A stretch of 64,000 bases of DNA. Origin: DASZVB01 sp035545855 (GTDB lineage Bacteria; Myxococcota_A; Polyangia; Polyangiales; Polyangiaceae). The DNA lies in assembly GCA_035545855.1 (NCBI GenBank), contig DASZXK010000206.1:20225-84224 (forward strand), in the 5' to 3' direction. Made by a program: the position numbers and the translations under genes. Position 1 is the stretch's first letter; the number at the start of each line of letters is the position of its first letter. The notes below the pieces were generated by a model. The model made no database searches and was not told the DNA's origin. It worked only from the letters and a program-made list of their open reading frames with translations. Below, one piece after another: positions 1 through 7,832 of the stretch.

Positions 1-45
1 CCCGAAAGGCCCCTCAGCCGGCGTTCCGCGACCGTGGCCGAGGCG

Positions 46-1173
46 TCAGAGCGTGCCCTCGTACACCCGATACTTCTTGTAGATCTTCCCCCCCATCATC
101 TTGATCGCGACGTTCACGGGCCCGTTGTCCTCGAGCGTCCAGGAGAGCTCGCCCCAGCGGTACCCGGCGCGGCGTCCCGCGTCGTTCATCTTCGAGTAGA
201 GATAGATGCTGAGTGCCGCGTATTTGCGCTGGTGGCGGTACTTCTTCTTGATGCCGAGGAGCGCGAGGCGCGCGGTGCGCGTGCCCTCCACCTTCAGACG
301 GTACACGAGCTTCGCGGCTCCCGTCGGCAGGAGCTTTCCGCCGAGGTCCGCGATGGCCTCGTTCAGGTTCGGCGTCGCGACGGCGACGGCCGCCGGCTCA
401 CCGTCCACGTAGGCGATGTACGTGATCTCGGGGTCGATGATGAGGCGAAGGTCCTTCGCCATCTTCCGGAGCTCGGCCTCGGTGAAGGGGACGAACCCCC
501 AGTTGTCCGACCAGGCGTCGTTGAAGATGTCCATCACGATGCGGACGTCCCGCTCGAGGTGCTTCATGTCCACGTGCCGGGCGCTCACCTCGGGGAGCTG
601 CTCGATCTCCCGCGTCGCCTTCGCGGCGCGCTCCGGGATGTCGCCGACCTCGTAGCGCCAGGCATAGAAGTCCTTCTCCTTGTGGAGGCCGGTCTTCTCT
701 ATGAGGCCACCCTGGTACGTCCGGTGGTGCGCCATGAACATCATGGGCGGCGTGTCGAAGCCGTCCACGAGGCACCCGAGCTCCTCGTTGATGCAGAGGG
801 AGAGGGGGCCGCGGATCTTCTTCATGCCGCGGTCCCGGAGCCAGCGCCTCGCGGCGTCCATCAGCGCGTTCGCGACTTCCTCGTCGTCTATCGTGTCGAA
901 GAAGCCGAAGAACCCGATGTCGTCCTTGTAGCGCGTGAGGTGGAGGCGATCGATCTGCGCCGTGCAGCGCCCCACGGGCCAGCCGTTCCGGTAGGCGACG
1001 AAGGTCGTCCCCTCCGCGTGCTCGAAGAACGGGTTCGACTTCGACAGCTGGTCCTTGACCATCATGTCTAGCGGACGGACGTAGTTCCGATCCCCCTGGT
1101 AGACGTAGTCCACGACATCCAGGAAATCCTTCAGATTTCCGCCAAGCTTCGTCTCGCGCACCTCGACGGCCAT
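46..1173 (-). CDS. GNAT-fold acyltransferase, candidate bacterial ceramide synthase
   Basis: A 375-residue soluble protein with no signal peptide. The C-terminal third (about residues 230-340) looks like a GNAT N-acyltransferase fold, with a beta-strand run reading YIAYVDGEPAAVAVATPN. The frame is open 70 codons further upstream, but that stretch lies in the 194-bp repeat, so I place the start at the ATG giving MAVEVRETKL. The next gene upstream on the same strand is a serine palmitoyltransferase-like enzyme. In Caulobacter the ceramide synthase bCerS is a GNAT-annotated acyltransferase encoded near spt. By that analogy this protein may N-acylate 3-ketosphinganine or sphinganine. The GNAT-like fold is read from sequence; the ceramide role is inference from neighbourhood. 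Alternative: an uncharacterised GNAT protein acting on another amine. Confidence 0.6.
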   Translation of the reverse strand: MAVEVRETKLGGNLKDFLDVVDYVYQGDRNYVRPLDMMVKDQLSKSNPFFEHAEGTTFVAYRNGWPVGRCTAQIDRLHLTRYKDDIGFFGFFDTIDDEEVANALMDAARRWLRDRGMKKIRGPLSLCINEELGCLVDGFDTPPMMFMAHHRTYQGGLIEKTGLHKEKDFYAWRYEVGDIPERAAKATREIEQLPEVSARHVDMKHLERDVRIVMDIFNDAWSDNWGFVPFTEAELRKMAKDLRLIIDPEITYIAYVDGEPAAVAVATPNLNEAIADLGGKLLPTGAAKLVYRLKVEGTRTARLALLGIKKKYRHQRKYAALSIYLYSKMNDAGRRAGYRWGELSWTLEDNGPVNVAIKMMGGKIYKKYRVYEGTL

Positions 1174-1243
1174 GGGCCTTGGTAGTCGCGGACGGGGAGG
1201 GGCGTCAATCGCAGGGGATCGGTCACCGGAGTCGGCAGGATGC

Positions 1244-1437
1244 GATGCCCCACCCGGCATCCCGCGTCGCGGGCTGCCGACCGCCCCCGATGTCGGTGCT
1301 CGCCCGGCAGCCGGGCTCCGCGCCGCCATGGGGCGGTCAGCGACCTGTCGCGGAGATCCGTCGCACACCCTCCGTGGCGCCACGTGACGTGACAGGAGAT
1401 CGCGGGGTGTGTGCGTCCGAGAGAGCGACGACGGCGA
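1244..1437 (+). repeat. 194-bp structured dispersed repeat, copy A
   Basis: This is a full copy of an element that recurs in the same orientation at 63692-63885, also 194 bp. Only four mismatches fall in the first 94 bases. The second half is more diverged but keeps CACACCCTC and GGGGTGTGTG blocks that can pair. Local hairpins are CCCGC-GTC-GCGGG and GCCCGG-CAG-CCGGGC. A longer-range stem joins GACCGCCCC with GGGGCGGTC. It fills the gap between the spt-like and acyltransferase genes and creates a false N-terminal extension of the latter. It has no transposase. It could be a REP/MITE-like mobile repeat or a structured RNA. Confidence 0.8.
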
Positions 1438-1440
1438 GCA

Positions 1441-3075
1441 TCAGATGACGCCGAACTTCTTGCCGGCCTTGTAGAAGGCCTCGAGGCCTCGATCGAGGTG
1501 GTGCCGCTCGTGCGTCGCCATGTAGCTCGTGCGGAGCATGGCGTGCTTCGGCGGAACTCCGGGGGAGATGAACGGGTTCACGTAGACGCCCTGCTCCTCG
1601 AGGAGGTCCTTCCACATCATGAGCGTGCGGAGGTCCTGGCGGATGTAGATGGGGATGACGGCCGTCTCCGTCTTTCCGAGCTCGAAGCCCATCTTCGCGA
1701 GCTCCGTGCGCATGTAGGTGAAGTTCTCGCGCAGCTTGTCGATGCGCCAGCTCTCCTCCTTCATGACGTCGAAGGCGGCCATGGCGGCCGCGACGTTCGG
1801 CGGGGCCGCGCTCGCGGCGAACATGAAGCTCGGCGCGAAGTGCTGGATGTAGTCGAGGACCTTGCGCTCCCCGACGAGCCAGCCGCCGATACTCGCCATG
1901 GACTTGGAGAAGGTGCCGCTGATGAGGTCCACCTGATCTTGCAGGCCGAACTGGTACGCGGTGCCGCGGCCGCCGGGGCCGATGACTCCGAGCGCGTGCG
2001 CGTCGTCCACGAAGATGCGCGCGCCGTGCTTCTTCACGACGGGGACGAGCTTGTCCAGACACGCGATCTCGCCCTCCGCACTGAAGACGCCGTCCGTGAT
2101 GACGAGCGCGCCCTCGCCGTCTTCCAGGCGGGAAAGAGCGGCGTCGAGCGAATCCGCATCCGAGTGCTTGTAGCGGACGAGGCGGGTGCCCGCGGCCTGG
2201 CCGAGGCGCACGCCGTCGTAGAGGGATGCGTGGACGTTCCGGTCGATCACCGCGACGGTGCGCTTGTTGGAGAGGAGCGCGGCGCAGGTGGCGAGGTTCG
2301 CCTGGTAGCCGGTCGTGAAGACGAGGGCCGATTCCTTCTTGAAGAAGTCGGCGAGCTTCTCCTCGAACTCGTTGTGCAGCTTCATCGAGCCGTTCACGAG
2401 ACGGGACCCCGTCATGCTCGTCCCGAAGCGGTCGATGGCGGCCTTGGCCGCTTCCCGGACCTTCGGGTGCGTCGTGAGGCCGAGGTAGTTGTTCGACCCG
2501 AACATGACCACGCGGCGGCCGTCGATCACGGCCTCGGGGCCGTCGTTCAGATCGAGCGGACGGAAGAACGGATACATGCCGATCTTCCGCGCGTTGTCCG
2601 CGGCGAGGAACTGATACGCCTTCTCGAAGACGTCCTTCCCGCCGATGCCGGCGAGGGACGTCCGCTCCTTGAGCGCCTGGTCGAGCGTCGCCGTGTTGCC
2701 GCCGGTGATGGGCGGGCGGTCGGACGACGGCGACTTCGCGATGCTGATGCCCCCGTCGTGGCCGTTCGCGTGGCCGTTCGCGCCGTGGCCGTTCGTGTGG
2801 CCGTTCGTGGCATGTCCGTTCTTCGCGTGGCCGTTCGTCCCGTTCTTCGCTCGAACGGGCGGCGCCGATTCACCGATGAAGTCGTCCAGAGCCGGATCCA
2901 CGGCGGGGAGATCGTGGCCGTTCAGCAGCACCTTCCACGCCGCGCGCATGCGGGTCCGCGCATCCAGGACGCCTTCCGCCGCCTTCATGACCCGGTCGTC
3001 CGAGATGAAGCGCATCACGGTCGGGTTCATGACGAGCCGCTTGCTCCGGTCGGTGATTCTCTTGGTCAGGCCCAT
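1441..3075 (-). CDS. spt: Serine palmitoyltransferase-family alpha-oxoamine synthase
   Basis: This is a 544-residue PLP-dependent fold-type I enzyme of the AONS/KBL/SPT family. Visible family motifs are FGSNNYLGL, TTGYQANLA, VDDAHALGVIGPGGRGT and the PLP lysine site GTFSKSMASIGG (K391). Serine palmitoyltransferase condenses serine with a long acyl thioester to 3-ketosphinganine, the first step of sphingolipid synthesis. The catalytic core starts near residue 150. The N-terminal extension ends in a low-complexity Asn-Gly-His-rich tract (about residues 80-110), which is unusual for the family. A GNAT-type protein, possibly ceramide synthase, follows on the same strand. 8-amino-7-oxononanoate synthase or 2-amino-3-ketobutyrate ligase are alternatives, but the long N-terminus and the neighbour favour SPT. 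Confidence 0.8.
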   Translation of the reverse strand: MGLTKRITDRSKRLVMNPTVMRFISDDRVMKAAEGVLDARTRMRAAWKVLLNGHDLPAVDPALDDFIGESAPPVRAKNGTNGHAKNGHATNGHTNGHGANGHANGHDGGISIAKSPSSDRPPITGGNTATLDQALKERTSLAGIGGKDVFEKAYQFLAADNARKIGMYPFFRPLDLNDGPEAVIDGRRVVMFGSNNYLGLTTHPKVREAAKAAIDRFGTSMTGSRLVNGSMKLHNEFEEKLADFFKKESALVFTTGYQANLATCAALLSNKRTVAVIDRNVHASLYDGVRLGQAAGTRLVRYKHSDADSLDAALSRLEDGEGALVITDGVFSAEGEIACLDKLVPVVKKHGARIFVDDAHALGVIGPGGRGTAYQFGLQDQVDLISGTFSKSMASIGGWLVGERKVLDYIQHFAPSFMFAASAAPPNVAAAMAAFDVMKEESWRIDKLRENFTYMRTELAKMGFELGKTETAVIPIYIRQDLRTLMMWKDLLEEQGVYVNPFISPGVPPKHAMLRTSYMATHERHHLDRGLEAFYKAGKKFGVI

Positions 3076-3181
3076 CCTGGTTTGCTCCTGGGGCGGTATC
3101 GATCAGCGCGTCTCGAAGGACGTCTGGTTCAACCACACGAAGGCTGCTCGTTCGTCGAAGCGGGCTTTCGCGCTCGCGTAC

Positions 3182-3210
3182 GCTATCGCGCAAAAGACAC
3201 CCTAAGTCAA
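3182..3210 (-). promoter_or_regulatory. Candidate sigma-70-type promoter for spt
   Basis: Read on the minus strand, TTGACT (3210-3205) is followed after 17 bases by GATAGC (3187-3182). The -35 box is good and the -10 box mediocre. It lies in the gap between the end of truA and the spt start at 3075, which would leave a leader of about 100 bases. It suggests that spt has its own promoter and is not read only from the upstream truA operon. Confidence 0.4.
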
Positions 3211-3218
3211 CGAGAGCG

Positions 3219-4013
3219 CTAGTGGTCTGGCCACTTGTCGGAACCCTCGTCGTCGAGTTCCAGCGCGTGGAGACACAGCCCATCGGGAGGCGCCGTCATG
3301 CCGAGGTCGCTCCGCTCGAGAGTGGAAAGCGCTCTTCGCACCGCGCCCGGTTCGAGCCGCCCGCGACCGACGTCGACGAGCGTGCCGGCGATGATCCGCA
3401 TCATGCGGTGAAGAAAGCGATCTCCGACGACCTCGACCACGACGAGGCGCGGATCGTCCGCTGCCGTGTCGACGGCGGCGCGAAATATCGTGCGCACCGT
3501 CTCCGTGCGCGCATCCATTGCGCTCCGGAATGCGCGAAAATCGTGCTGTCCCAGCAACGCCTCGGCCTCGCGCCGCATGAGGTCGTGGTTCAACCTCTCC
3601 GGAACACGCCACGAGCGGTGGCGGAGGAACGGGTCCCGGACCTCCGAGGGGAAGATCGTGTAGCGGTACGTCTTCTTCACGGCGTGGTCGCGCGGATCCC
3701 ATCCTGGCGCGACGCGCGCCGCGGAGACGATGGCGATCTCGTCGCCCGCGTGTCGCGAGAGCGAGAGCACCCAGCCTCGCGACGGAATGTCGAGCGACGC
3801 GTCGAACGCGACTCGCTGCGCGCGCGCGTGCACGCCCGCGTCGGTACGACTCGCGCCGCGGACGAGCGACGCGTTCGGATCGACGGCTCGCACTGCGCCC
3901 TCGAGCTCGCCCTGAACGGTGCGCGCGTGCGGCTGTCTCGCGAACCCGGAGAAGCGAGTGCCGACGTACGCGACCGTGAGCAGGACACCGAAGCGCGCGG
4001 CGTCGTCCATCAC
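3219..4013 (-). CDS. truA: tRNA pseudouridine synthase A
   Basis: A 264-residue TruA, the usual family length. It isomerises uridines 38-40 of the tRNA anticodon stem-loop to pseudouridine. The catalytic Asp is D58 in RGASRTDAGVHARAQ. The C-terminal RNA-binding region shows GDRFLHRMMRIIAGTLVDVG. The N-terminus has the family's Y-x-G-T-x-x-x-G-F pattern (YVGTRFSGFARQ). It is the last gene of a long minus-strand series starting near 10.8 kb, 16 bases after a small lipoprotein gene. The spt promoter lies beyond its stop, so it is probably the operon's end. Confidence 0.95.
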   Translation of the reverse strand: MMDDAARFGVLLTVAYVGTRFSGFARQPHARTVQGELEGAVRAVDPNASLVRGASRTDAGVHARAQRVAFDASLDIPSRGWVLSLSRHAGDEIAIVSAARVAPGWDPRDHAVKKTYRYTIFPSEVRDPFLRHRSWRVPERLNHDLMRREAEALLGQHDFRAFRSAMDARTETVRTIFRAAVDTAADDPRLVVVEVVGDRFLHRMMRIIAGTLVDVGRGRLEPGAVRRALSTLERSDLGMTAPPDGLCLHALELDDEGSDKWPDH

Positions 4014-4029
4014 GGACGCGCGGGCGCGA

Positions 4030-4392
4030 TCACGGTCCGCCGTCGACGTCCAACGTCACGGCTTCGCCGTTCGGCGTGAGACATCGCTGTCCGGTCGGGT
4101 CCCCGTTCGGGTTCGCGATCTGGGTCGCTTCCTTGATGTTCTTGTTCAGCTGGTCGAGCTCGGCCTGCGTGAACTGCCCGGGCTGCCCGCCGTACCCCGG
4201 CTTCACCAGCTCCCAGTGCCCGGCGTTTCCGCCCGTGCCGCCCGTGCCCGGGACGAACTGGTACTGGTAGAGCCCGATCTCCGGGCAGTGGTCTCCCGCT
4301 CCAATCCCCTTGCCGTCTTCGCCGCACGCGACGGCCGCGAGCGCGAGGACGAGCGCACCAGCGATTCGGGCCATGGGGCGAGGATCGCTCAT
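4030..4392 (-). CDS. Small predicted lipoprotein
   Basis: A 120-residue protein with a short hydrophobic signal ending in a lipobox (LALAAVAC, Cys at about residue 23), so it is probably lipid-anchored. The mature part is rich in Gly, Pro and Asn, with a GTGGTGGNAG patch and a FTQAELDQLNKNIKEATQ helix. I recognise no catalytic motif or family. Its start overlaps the stop of the upstream AgmX-like gene as ATGA (4389-4392), implying translational coupling and a joint role in the envelope. MARIAGALVL six codons in is an alternative start. Confidence 0.7.
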   Translation of the reverse strand: MSDPRPMARIAGALVLALAAVACGEDGKGIGAGDHCPEIGLYQYQFVPGTGGTGGNAGHWELVKPGYGGQPGQFTQAELDQLNKNIKEATQIANPNGDPTGQRCLTPNGEAVTLDVDGGP

Positions 4393-4979
4393 TTTCCGGT
4401 CTTCGGCATGAAGGAAATCGGAACGTTCACCTTCACGCAGCCCCCCGTGGGCGCCGGGAAGGTCCCGGAACGGAACTTCTGGAGCACGCAGGAAGCGACC
4501 GACGGGTCCCCGAGGGAGTCGCTCGCGAGGCTCGCGCCGCAGGCCTGCCCGTGCGACCCAATGGTGACGCTGACCAGCAGCTTTCCCTGCAGCATCTGGT
4601 TTTGACGCAGCGCGCGCTCGTAGCAGCCCCGAACGCTTCCGGCGGCCCCGCTCAAGGCGGAGCGAAGCTGCGCCCCGACCTCTCCCTTGCAGTCCCCGCT
4701 GCAGCCGCCGCCGCCCGAAGAGACGATCGTGCGCTTCTTCGGGCCCTCGTCCTTCTTGCCCGCGTCCGGCTCGACGGGCGGCGGGGGAGGCGGCGCTTCG
4801 TCGAAATGCGGCGCAGTGGGGGCCGTGTTGATGGCAGACACGGCCGGAGGCGGTGCTTCCTTGCCGCCGAACTTCCAGTAGAGGAGGCCGCCCATGGCGA
4901 GGAGCATCAAGATCACCGCGCCGATGAACGCTCTCCCACCGTGGTGGGTCGGGGTGGGCGGCAACGAAGTGTTAGGCAT
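4389..4979 (-). CDS. Single-pass envelope protein with AgmX/PglI-type C-terminal domain
   Basis: A 196-residue protein with a cytoplasmic N-terminus, one membrane segment (about residues 17-34, FIGAVILMLLAMGGLLYW), a Pro/Ala-rich periplasmic linker and a C-terminal domain of about 100 residues. The last matches the AgmX/PglI/TonB_C-like type seen in myxobacteria: RSALSGAAGSVRGCYERAL, then GKLLVSVTIGSHGQ and paired cysteines. In Myxococcus such domains occur in gliding-motility and TonB-like transducers. I chose the ATG at 4979 because AGAGGAAAA sits just upstream. The frame is open 100 codons further, but that stretch runs antibiased through rsmD. It is coupled to the downstream lipoprotein. 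The exact partner is unknown. Confidence 0.75.
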   Translation of the reverse strand: MPNTSLPPTPTHHGGRAFIGAVILMLLAMGGLLYWKFGGKEAPPPAVSAINTAPTAPHFDEAPPPPPPVEPDAGKKDEGPKKRTIVSSGGGGCSGDCKGEVGAQLRSALSGAAGSVRGCYERALRQNQMLQGKLLVSVTIGSHGQACGASLASDSLGDPSVASCVLQKFRSGTFPAPTGGCVKVNVPISFMPKTGK

Positions 4980-5004
4980 CCCGTTTTCCTCTGTGGATAC
5001 GCGC

Positions 5005-5034
5005 GTCTCTAGAGACCAAAGGGGGGCTACTATA
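5005..5034 (-). promoter_or_regulatory. Candidate -10 box and perfect 12-bp palindrome before the AgmX-like gene
   Basis: On the minus strand a TATAGT box (5034-5029) precedes the perfect palindrome GTCTCTAGAGAC (5005-5016), about 25 bases before the start at 4979. I see no convincing -35 box. A palindrome between -10 and start codon is a typical repressor-operator position, but it could be chance. Confidence 0.35.
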
Positions 5035-5064
5035 ACAAAGGCCCGCAGATTTTCGTCCGGCGTT

Positions 5065-5646
5065 TCACGCTTCCAAGCGCTCGGAATCCTTCGGTTCTCC
5101 GGTTTCCTCGAAAAAGGACATCCCCGAACCTCCCCATTTCCTGCGATCGACCAGGGTGAGTCCCGATTCGGGTCCGAGCGCGATCGGGGCGGCCGTCGGA
5201 TGCCCGAGGAGCACCCGAGCGCCCGGGGCGAGCAGCCCGCGAATGACCTTCGAGACGCGCTCCGCGGCGTCCTGAGCAATCTTCCACGGTGGATCGGCGA
5301 GCACGACGTCGAACGGCGCGAGGCGCTCGAGCCTCGCCCGCGCCTTCTCGACCGGTACGTCGAGCACCGTCGCCTGCGCGGTCACGCCGAGCTTCTCGAG
5401 GTTCTTCTGGATCGCGCGGAGCGCGTTGCGATCCGTCTCCACGAACGTCGCGTGACGCGCGCCGCGCGAGAGCGACTCGATGCCGAGCGCGCCGGTGCCG
5501 GCGAAGCAGTCCACCACGTTCTCGCCATCCAGGGGGCCGAGGATGTTGAAGATGGCCTCTCTCGCGCGATCCGTCGTCGGTCGCGTCGTCATTCCTTCGG
5601 GAGCCACGATGGGCCGTCCCCGGAAGCGTCCTGCGATGATTCGCAC
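5065..5646 (-). CDS. rsmD: 16S rRNA (guanine966-N2)-methyltransferase
   Basis: A 193-residue class I SAM methyltransferase of the RsmD family, which methylates G966 of 16S rRNA in the assembling small subunit. The N-terminus MRIIAGRFRGRPIVAP and the TRPTTDRAREAIFNIL segment are family hallmarks. The SAM-binding motif is VVDCFAGTGALGIESLSRG and the catalytic tetrapeptide is DPPW (usual form DPPY/F). It sits in the long minus-strand operon, 4 bases after the FAD oxidoreductase stop. Downstream, an 85-base gap with its own -10 box precedes the AgmX-like gene. Confidence 0.93.
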   Translation of the reverse strand: MRIIAGRFRGRPIVAPEGMTTRPTTDRAREAIFNILGPLDGENVVDCFAGTGALGIESLSRGARHATFVETDRNALRAIQKNLEKLGVTAQATVLDVPVEKARARLERLAPFDVVLADPPWKIAQDAAERVSKVIRGLLAPGARVLLGHPTAAPIALGPESGLTLVDRRKWGGSGMSFFEETGEPKDSERLEA

Positions 5647-5650
5647 GCCC

Positions 5651-7207
5651 TCACCCCGTCTCGATCTTGGTCCACATGTCGCGCCTGAGCTTCTCCCGAT
5701 TGCGGTCCTTGCGGGTGATGAGCCTTGCCGCGGTGGTCGCGGCGAGGAGCTGCCCTTCTTGACCGAGGCCCGGGAGCACCGTGCTCCCGACGAGGTAGGT
5801 CCCGCCGATGGGCCCGCGCACCGGCTCGCCCCCGATGCCGAGGAACCCCTCGGGTTCCACGGACCACAGCCACTGCATGGGCTCGGCGTTCGGGCTCGTC
5901 TCGGTCACGTGGATTCGATCGATCTCCCGTCGCGCGCCGCCCTCGTACTGATAGAGCGGGAGGCCGTCGTGGGGCGAGTCCACGAGGACGACGTGCCGTT
6001 CCAGGAAGGGGAGCTGTTCGTAGATCGTCTGCAGCACGGCCTCGCGCGCTTCGAGCAGGCCGAGCGCTCCGCGCTTCGGAACCAGCGCTTCCGCGACGAG
6101 GAGCGTCTCGTCGGCGTGGCCCGCATCGGAGCTCCGCGTTCGCGAGACGCGGACGGCGAGGCGACGAGCCGGAGCGACGGGCTCGGTCTTCCTCGGGAGC
6201 AGGAAGGACTCCTCCGAAAGCGGCGCGGGCAGCCCGGCCGTCTTCACGACGAGGCTCACCACGAATCGCCCGGCGAGCGTGCTCACGCGCGGCCACTCGC
6301 GCTCGGCCTTCTTGGTGATTCCCGAGCCGCGCGAGAGCTCCGCGAGGATTTCGCCGGGCATGTCCGTCACGAGCGCGTCGCAGCTCGTCGGGCTCTCCTG
6401 GCCGTCCTCGACGACGCCCGTCACGCTCCGTCCTCGCACGACGAGGGACGTCGCGCGTTGCTCGAGACGGCACTCGCCGCCGTGCGCGAGGATCCGCTCG
6501 ACGAGGAACGCTTCGAGCTCGTCTTCTCCGCCGTCGAGCGCGAGCAGGCCGCGCGTCCAAGACCCGTGGAGCCGGGCGAGCGAGAACGCGCTCCGGTTGC
6601 CGGACGCCTCCGCCAGATCGCTCGCGAATCGCGCGGGAAGGAGCGTCACGTCCCGGTACGGATGCCCGACGGGGAACTTGCCGAGGACCGCGTCCACGTC
6701 GCCGTCGGAGAGCGTGAGCATCGCGGCGGCGCGCCCCGTCTCGAACCGCTCCCAGAGCGTCCCGGGCGGCCACGACACGTCCCGGTCGAACGCCGCGTCC
6801 GCCGCGGCGTTCGTGTTCGCGAACGTCGCGTACATCTCCTCCACGACCTGCCGCACCTCGGGGAACTCTCGCTCCACCTCGCGGGAGAAGAGCTCGAGGC
6901 TCGGCGGGACCTCGAGGCGGAAGCCGTCGCCGAGCACGGTGAACATCGGATCGAGCGCGCGCATGCGCCTCCGGAACGTCTGCGTCTGCGCGAGCTCGTG
7001 GAGGAGCCTCCGGAAGGAAGGGCACGCCGCGGCGACGAACGTGAACGCGCGTCGCTTCAGCGTCCGGCCCTCGAAGTGATAGGACGCGGGGCGTTGCCCC
7101 TGACCGATCGAGAGCACGCGAAAGTCGCGCCGTGCGAGGAGCGCCGCCGCGGCGAGCGCGCCGATCGAACGCCCGAGGACGACGACGTCGTAGTGCCGGT
7201 GCGTCAC
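5651..7207 (-). CDS. FAD-dependent oxidoreductase, phytoene-desaturase/NAD(P)-binding Rossmann type
   Basis: A 518-residue flavoprotein. The N-terminus DVVVLGRSIGALAAAALLA is a dinucleotide-binding motif (variant of GxGxxG, reading GRSIGA). The C-terminus closes with IGGTYLVGSTVLPGLGQEGQ, the FAD-binding end typical of CrtI-like and related amine-oxidase-fold proteins. The substrate is unknown. No carotenoid genes lie nearby, so I do not call it crtI. The start is a GTG (7207) overlapping the purN stop as GTGA, consistent with tight co-translation. The frame continues 74 codons upstream through purN, which is not coding in this frame. Residual functions could include carotenoid or retinoid redox, or no enzymatic role. 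Confidence 0.72.
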   Translation of the reverse strand: MTHRHYDVVVLGRSIGALAAAALLARRDFRVLSIGQGQRPASYHFEGRTLKRRAFTFVAAACPSFRRLLHELAQTQTFRRRMRALDPMFTVLGDGFRLEVPPSLELFSREVEREFPEVRQVVEEMYATFANTNAAADAAFDRDVSWPPGTLWERFETGRAAAMLTLSDGDVDAVLGKFPVGHPYRDVTLLPARFASDLAEASGNRSAFSLARLHGSWTRGLLALDGGEDELEAFLVERILAHGGECRLEQRATSLVVRGRSVTGVVEDGQESPTSCDALVTDMPGEILAELSRGSGITKKAEREWPRVSTLAGRFVVSLVVKTAGLPAPLSEESFLLPRKTEPVAPARRLAVRVSRTRSSDAGHADETLLVAEALVPKRGALGLLEAREAVLQTIYEQLPFLERHVVLVDSPHDGLPLYQYEGGARREIDRIHVTETSPNAEPMQWLWSVEPEGFLGIGGEPVRGPIGGTYLVGSTVLPGLGQEGQLLAATTAARLITRKDRNREKLRRDMWTKIETG

Positions 7208-7830
7208 CCGAGCCTCGTCCGGACGCGCGCGCGCCGGCCGCCGTCCCCGGGCACGACCTCCACGCGCCCCTCCGCGATGAGCGCGAGGCACGAGACGAGG
7301 AGCGAGTGTTCCTCGGCGAGGATCCGCGCGCGGAGCGCCGCCGCGTCGTCGCCGTCCAGGACGGGCACCGCGCGCTGTCCGATGATGGGCCCGGTGTCCG
7401 TCCCTTCGTCCACGAAGTGCACGGTGCACCCCGCGACCTTGACGCCGTAGGCGAGCGCCTGGTCCTGCGCGTCCACGCCGGGAAACGCGGGCAGGAGCGA
7501 CGGGTGGATGTTCACGATCCGGTTCGGGAAGGCGTCCAGGAACGTCTTCGTGAGGAGTCGCATGAACCCGGCGAGGACGACGAGATCCACCGATGCCGCG
7601 CGGAGCGTCTCCACGAGCGCCGCGTCGAACCCCTCGCGATTCCCGTAGTCCTTGTGCGAGAGCACGCGCGTCGGCACCCCCGCCTTCTCGGCGCGCTCGA
7701 GCGCGAGGACGCCGGGCTTGTTCGACACCACCACGGCGACCTTCGCGGGGAGCGTTCCGTCCTTCACCGCGTCCAGGATGGCCTGGAGGTTCGTGCCCGT
7801 CCCCGAGACGAGGACCCCGATCGACAGCAT
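7204..7830 (-). CDS. purN: Phosphoribosylglycinamide formyltransferase
   Basis: A 208-residue PurN, which transfers formyl from 10-formyl-THF to GAR in de novo purine synthesis. Motifs: N-terminal IGVLVSGTGTNLQAILDA phosphate-binding loop, catalytic Asn and His in IVNIHPSLLPAFPG, and the Asp in HFVDEGTDTGPII. It begins 2 bases after the purM stop, the common purM-purN order, and ends in a GTGA overlap with the following oxidoreductase. The much longer frame upstream of 7830 is a shadow of purM and thiO. Confidence 0.96.
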   Translation of the reverse strand: MLSIGVLVSGTGTNLQAILDAVKDGTLPAKVAVVVSNKPGVLALERAEKAGVPTRVLSHKDYGNREGFDAALVETLRAASVDLVVLAGFMRLLTKTFLDAFPNRIVNIHPSLLPAFPGVDAQDQALAYGVKVAGCTVHFVDEGTDTGPIIGQRAVPVLDGDDAAALRARILAEEHSLLVSCLALIAEGRVEVVPGDGGRRARVRTRLG

Positions 7831-7832
7831 GT

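Noticed and set aside
1174..1383. N-terminal extension of the acyltransferase into the repeat
   Set aside because: The extra 70 codons lie in the 194-bp repeat; an equivalent peptide appears by chance at the other copy.
1411..3222. Long open frame antisense to spt (about 600 codons)
   Set aside because: It mirrors a clear gene on the other strand and its composition is Arg/Ala/Val/Leu-rich, typical of GC-bias shadows.
4980..5279. Upstream extension of the AgmX-like protein
   Set aside because: The frame overlaps the end of rsmD, lacks a ribosome site, and the ATG at 4979 has one.
5651..7207. Phytoene desaturase crtI
   Set aside because: Fold is similar but no carotenoid genes adjoin and the key substrate residues cannot be judged; kept generic.
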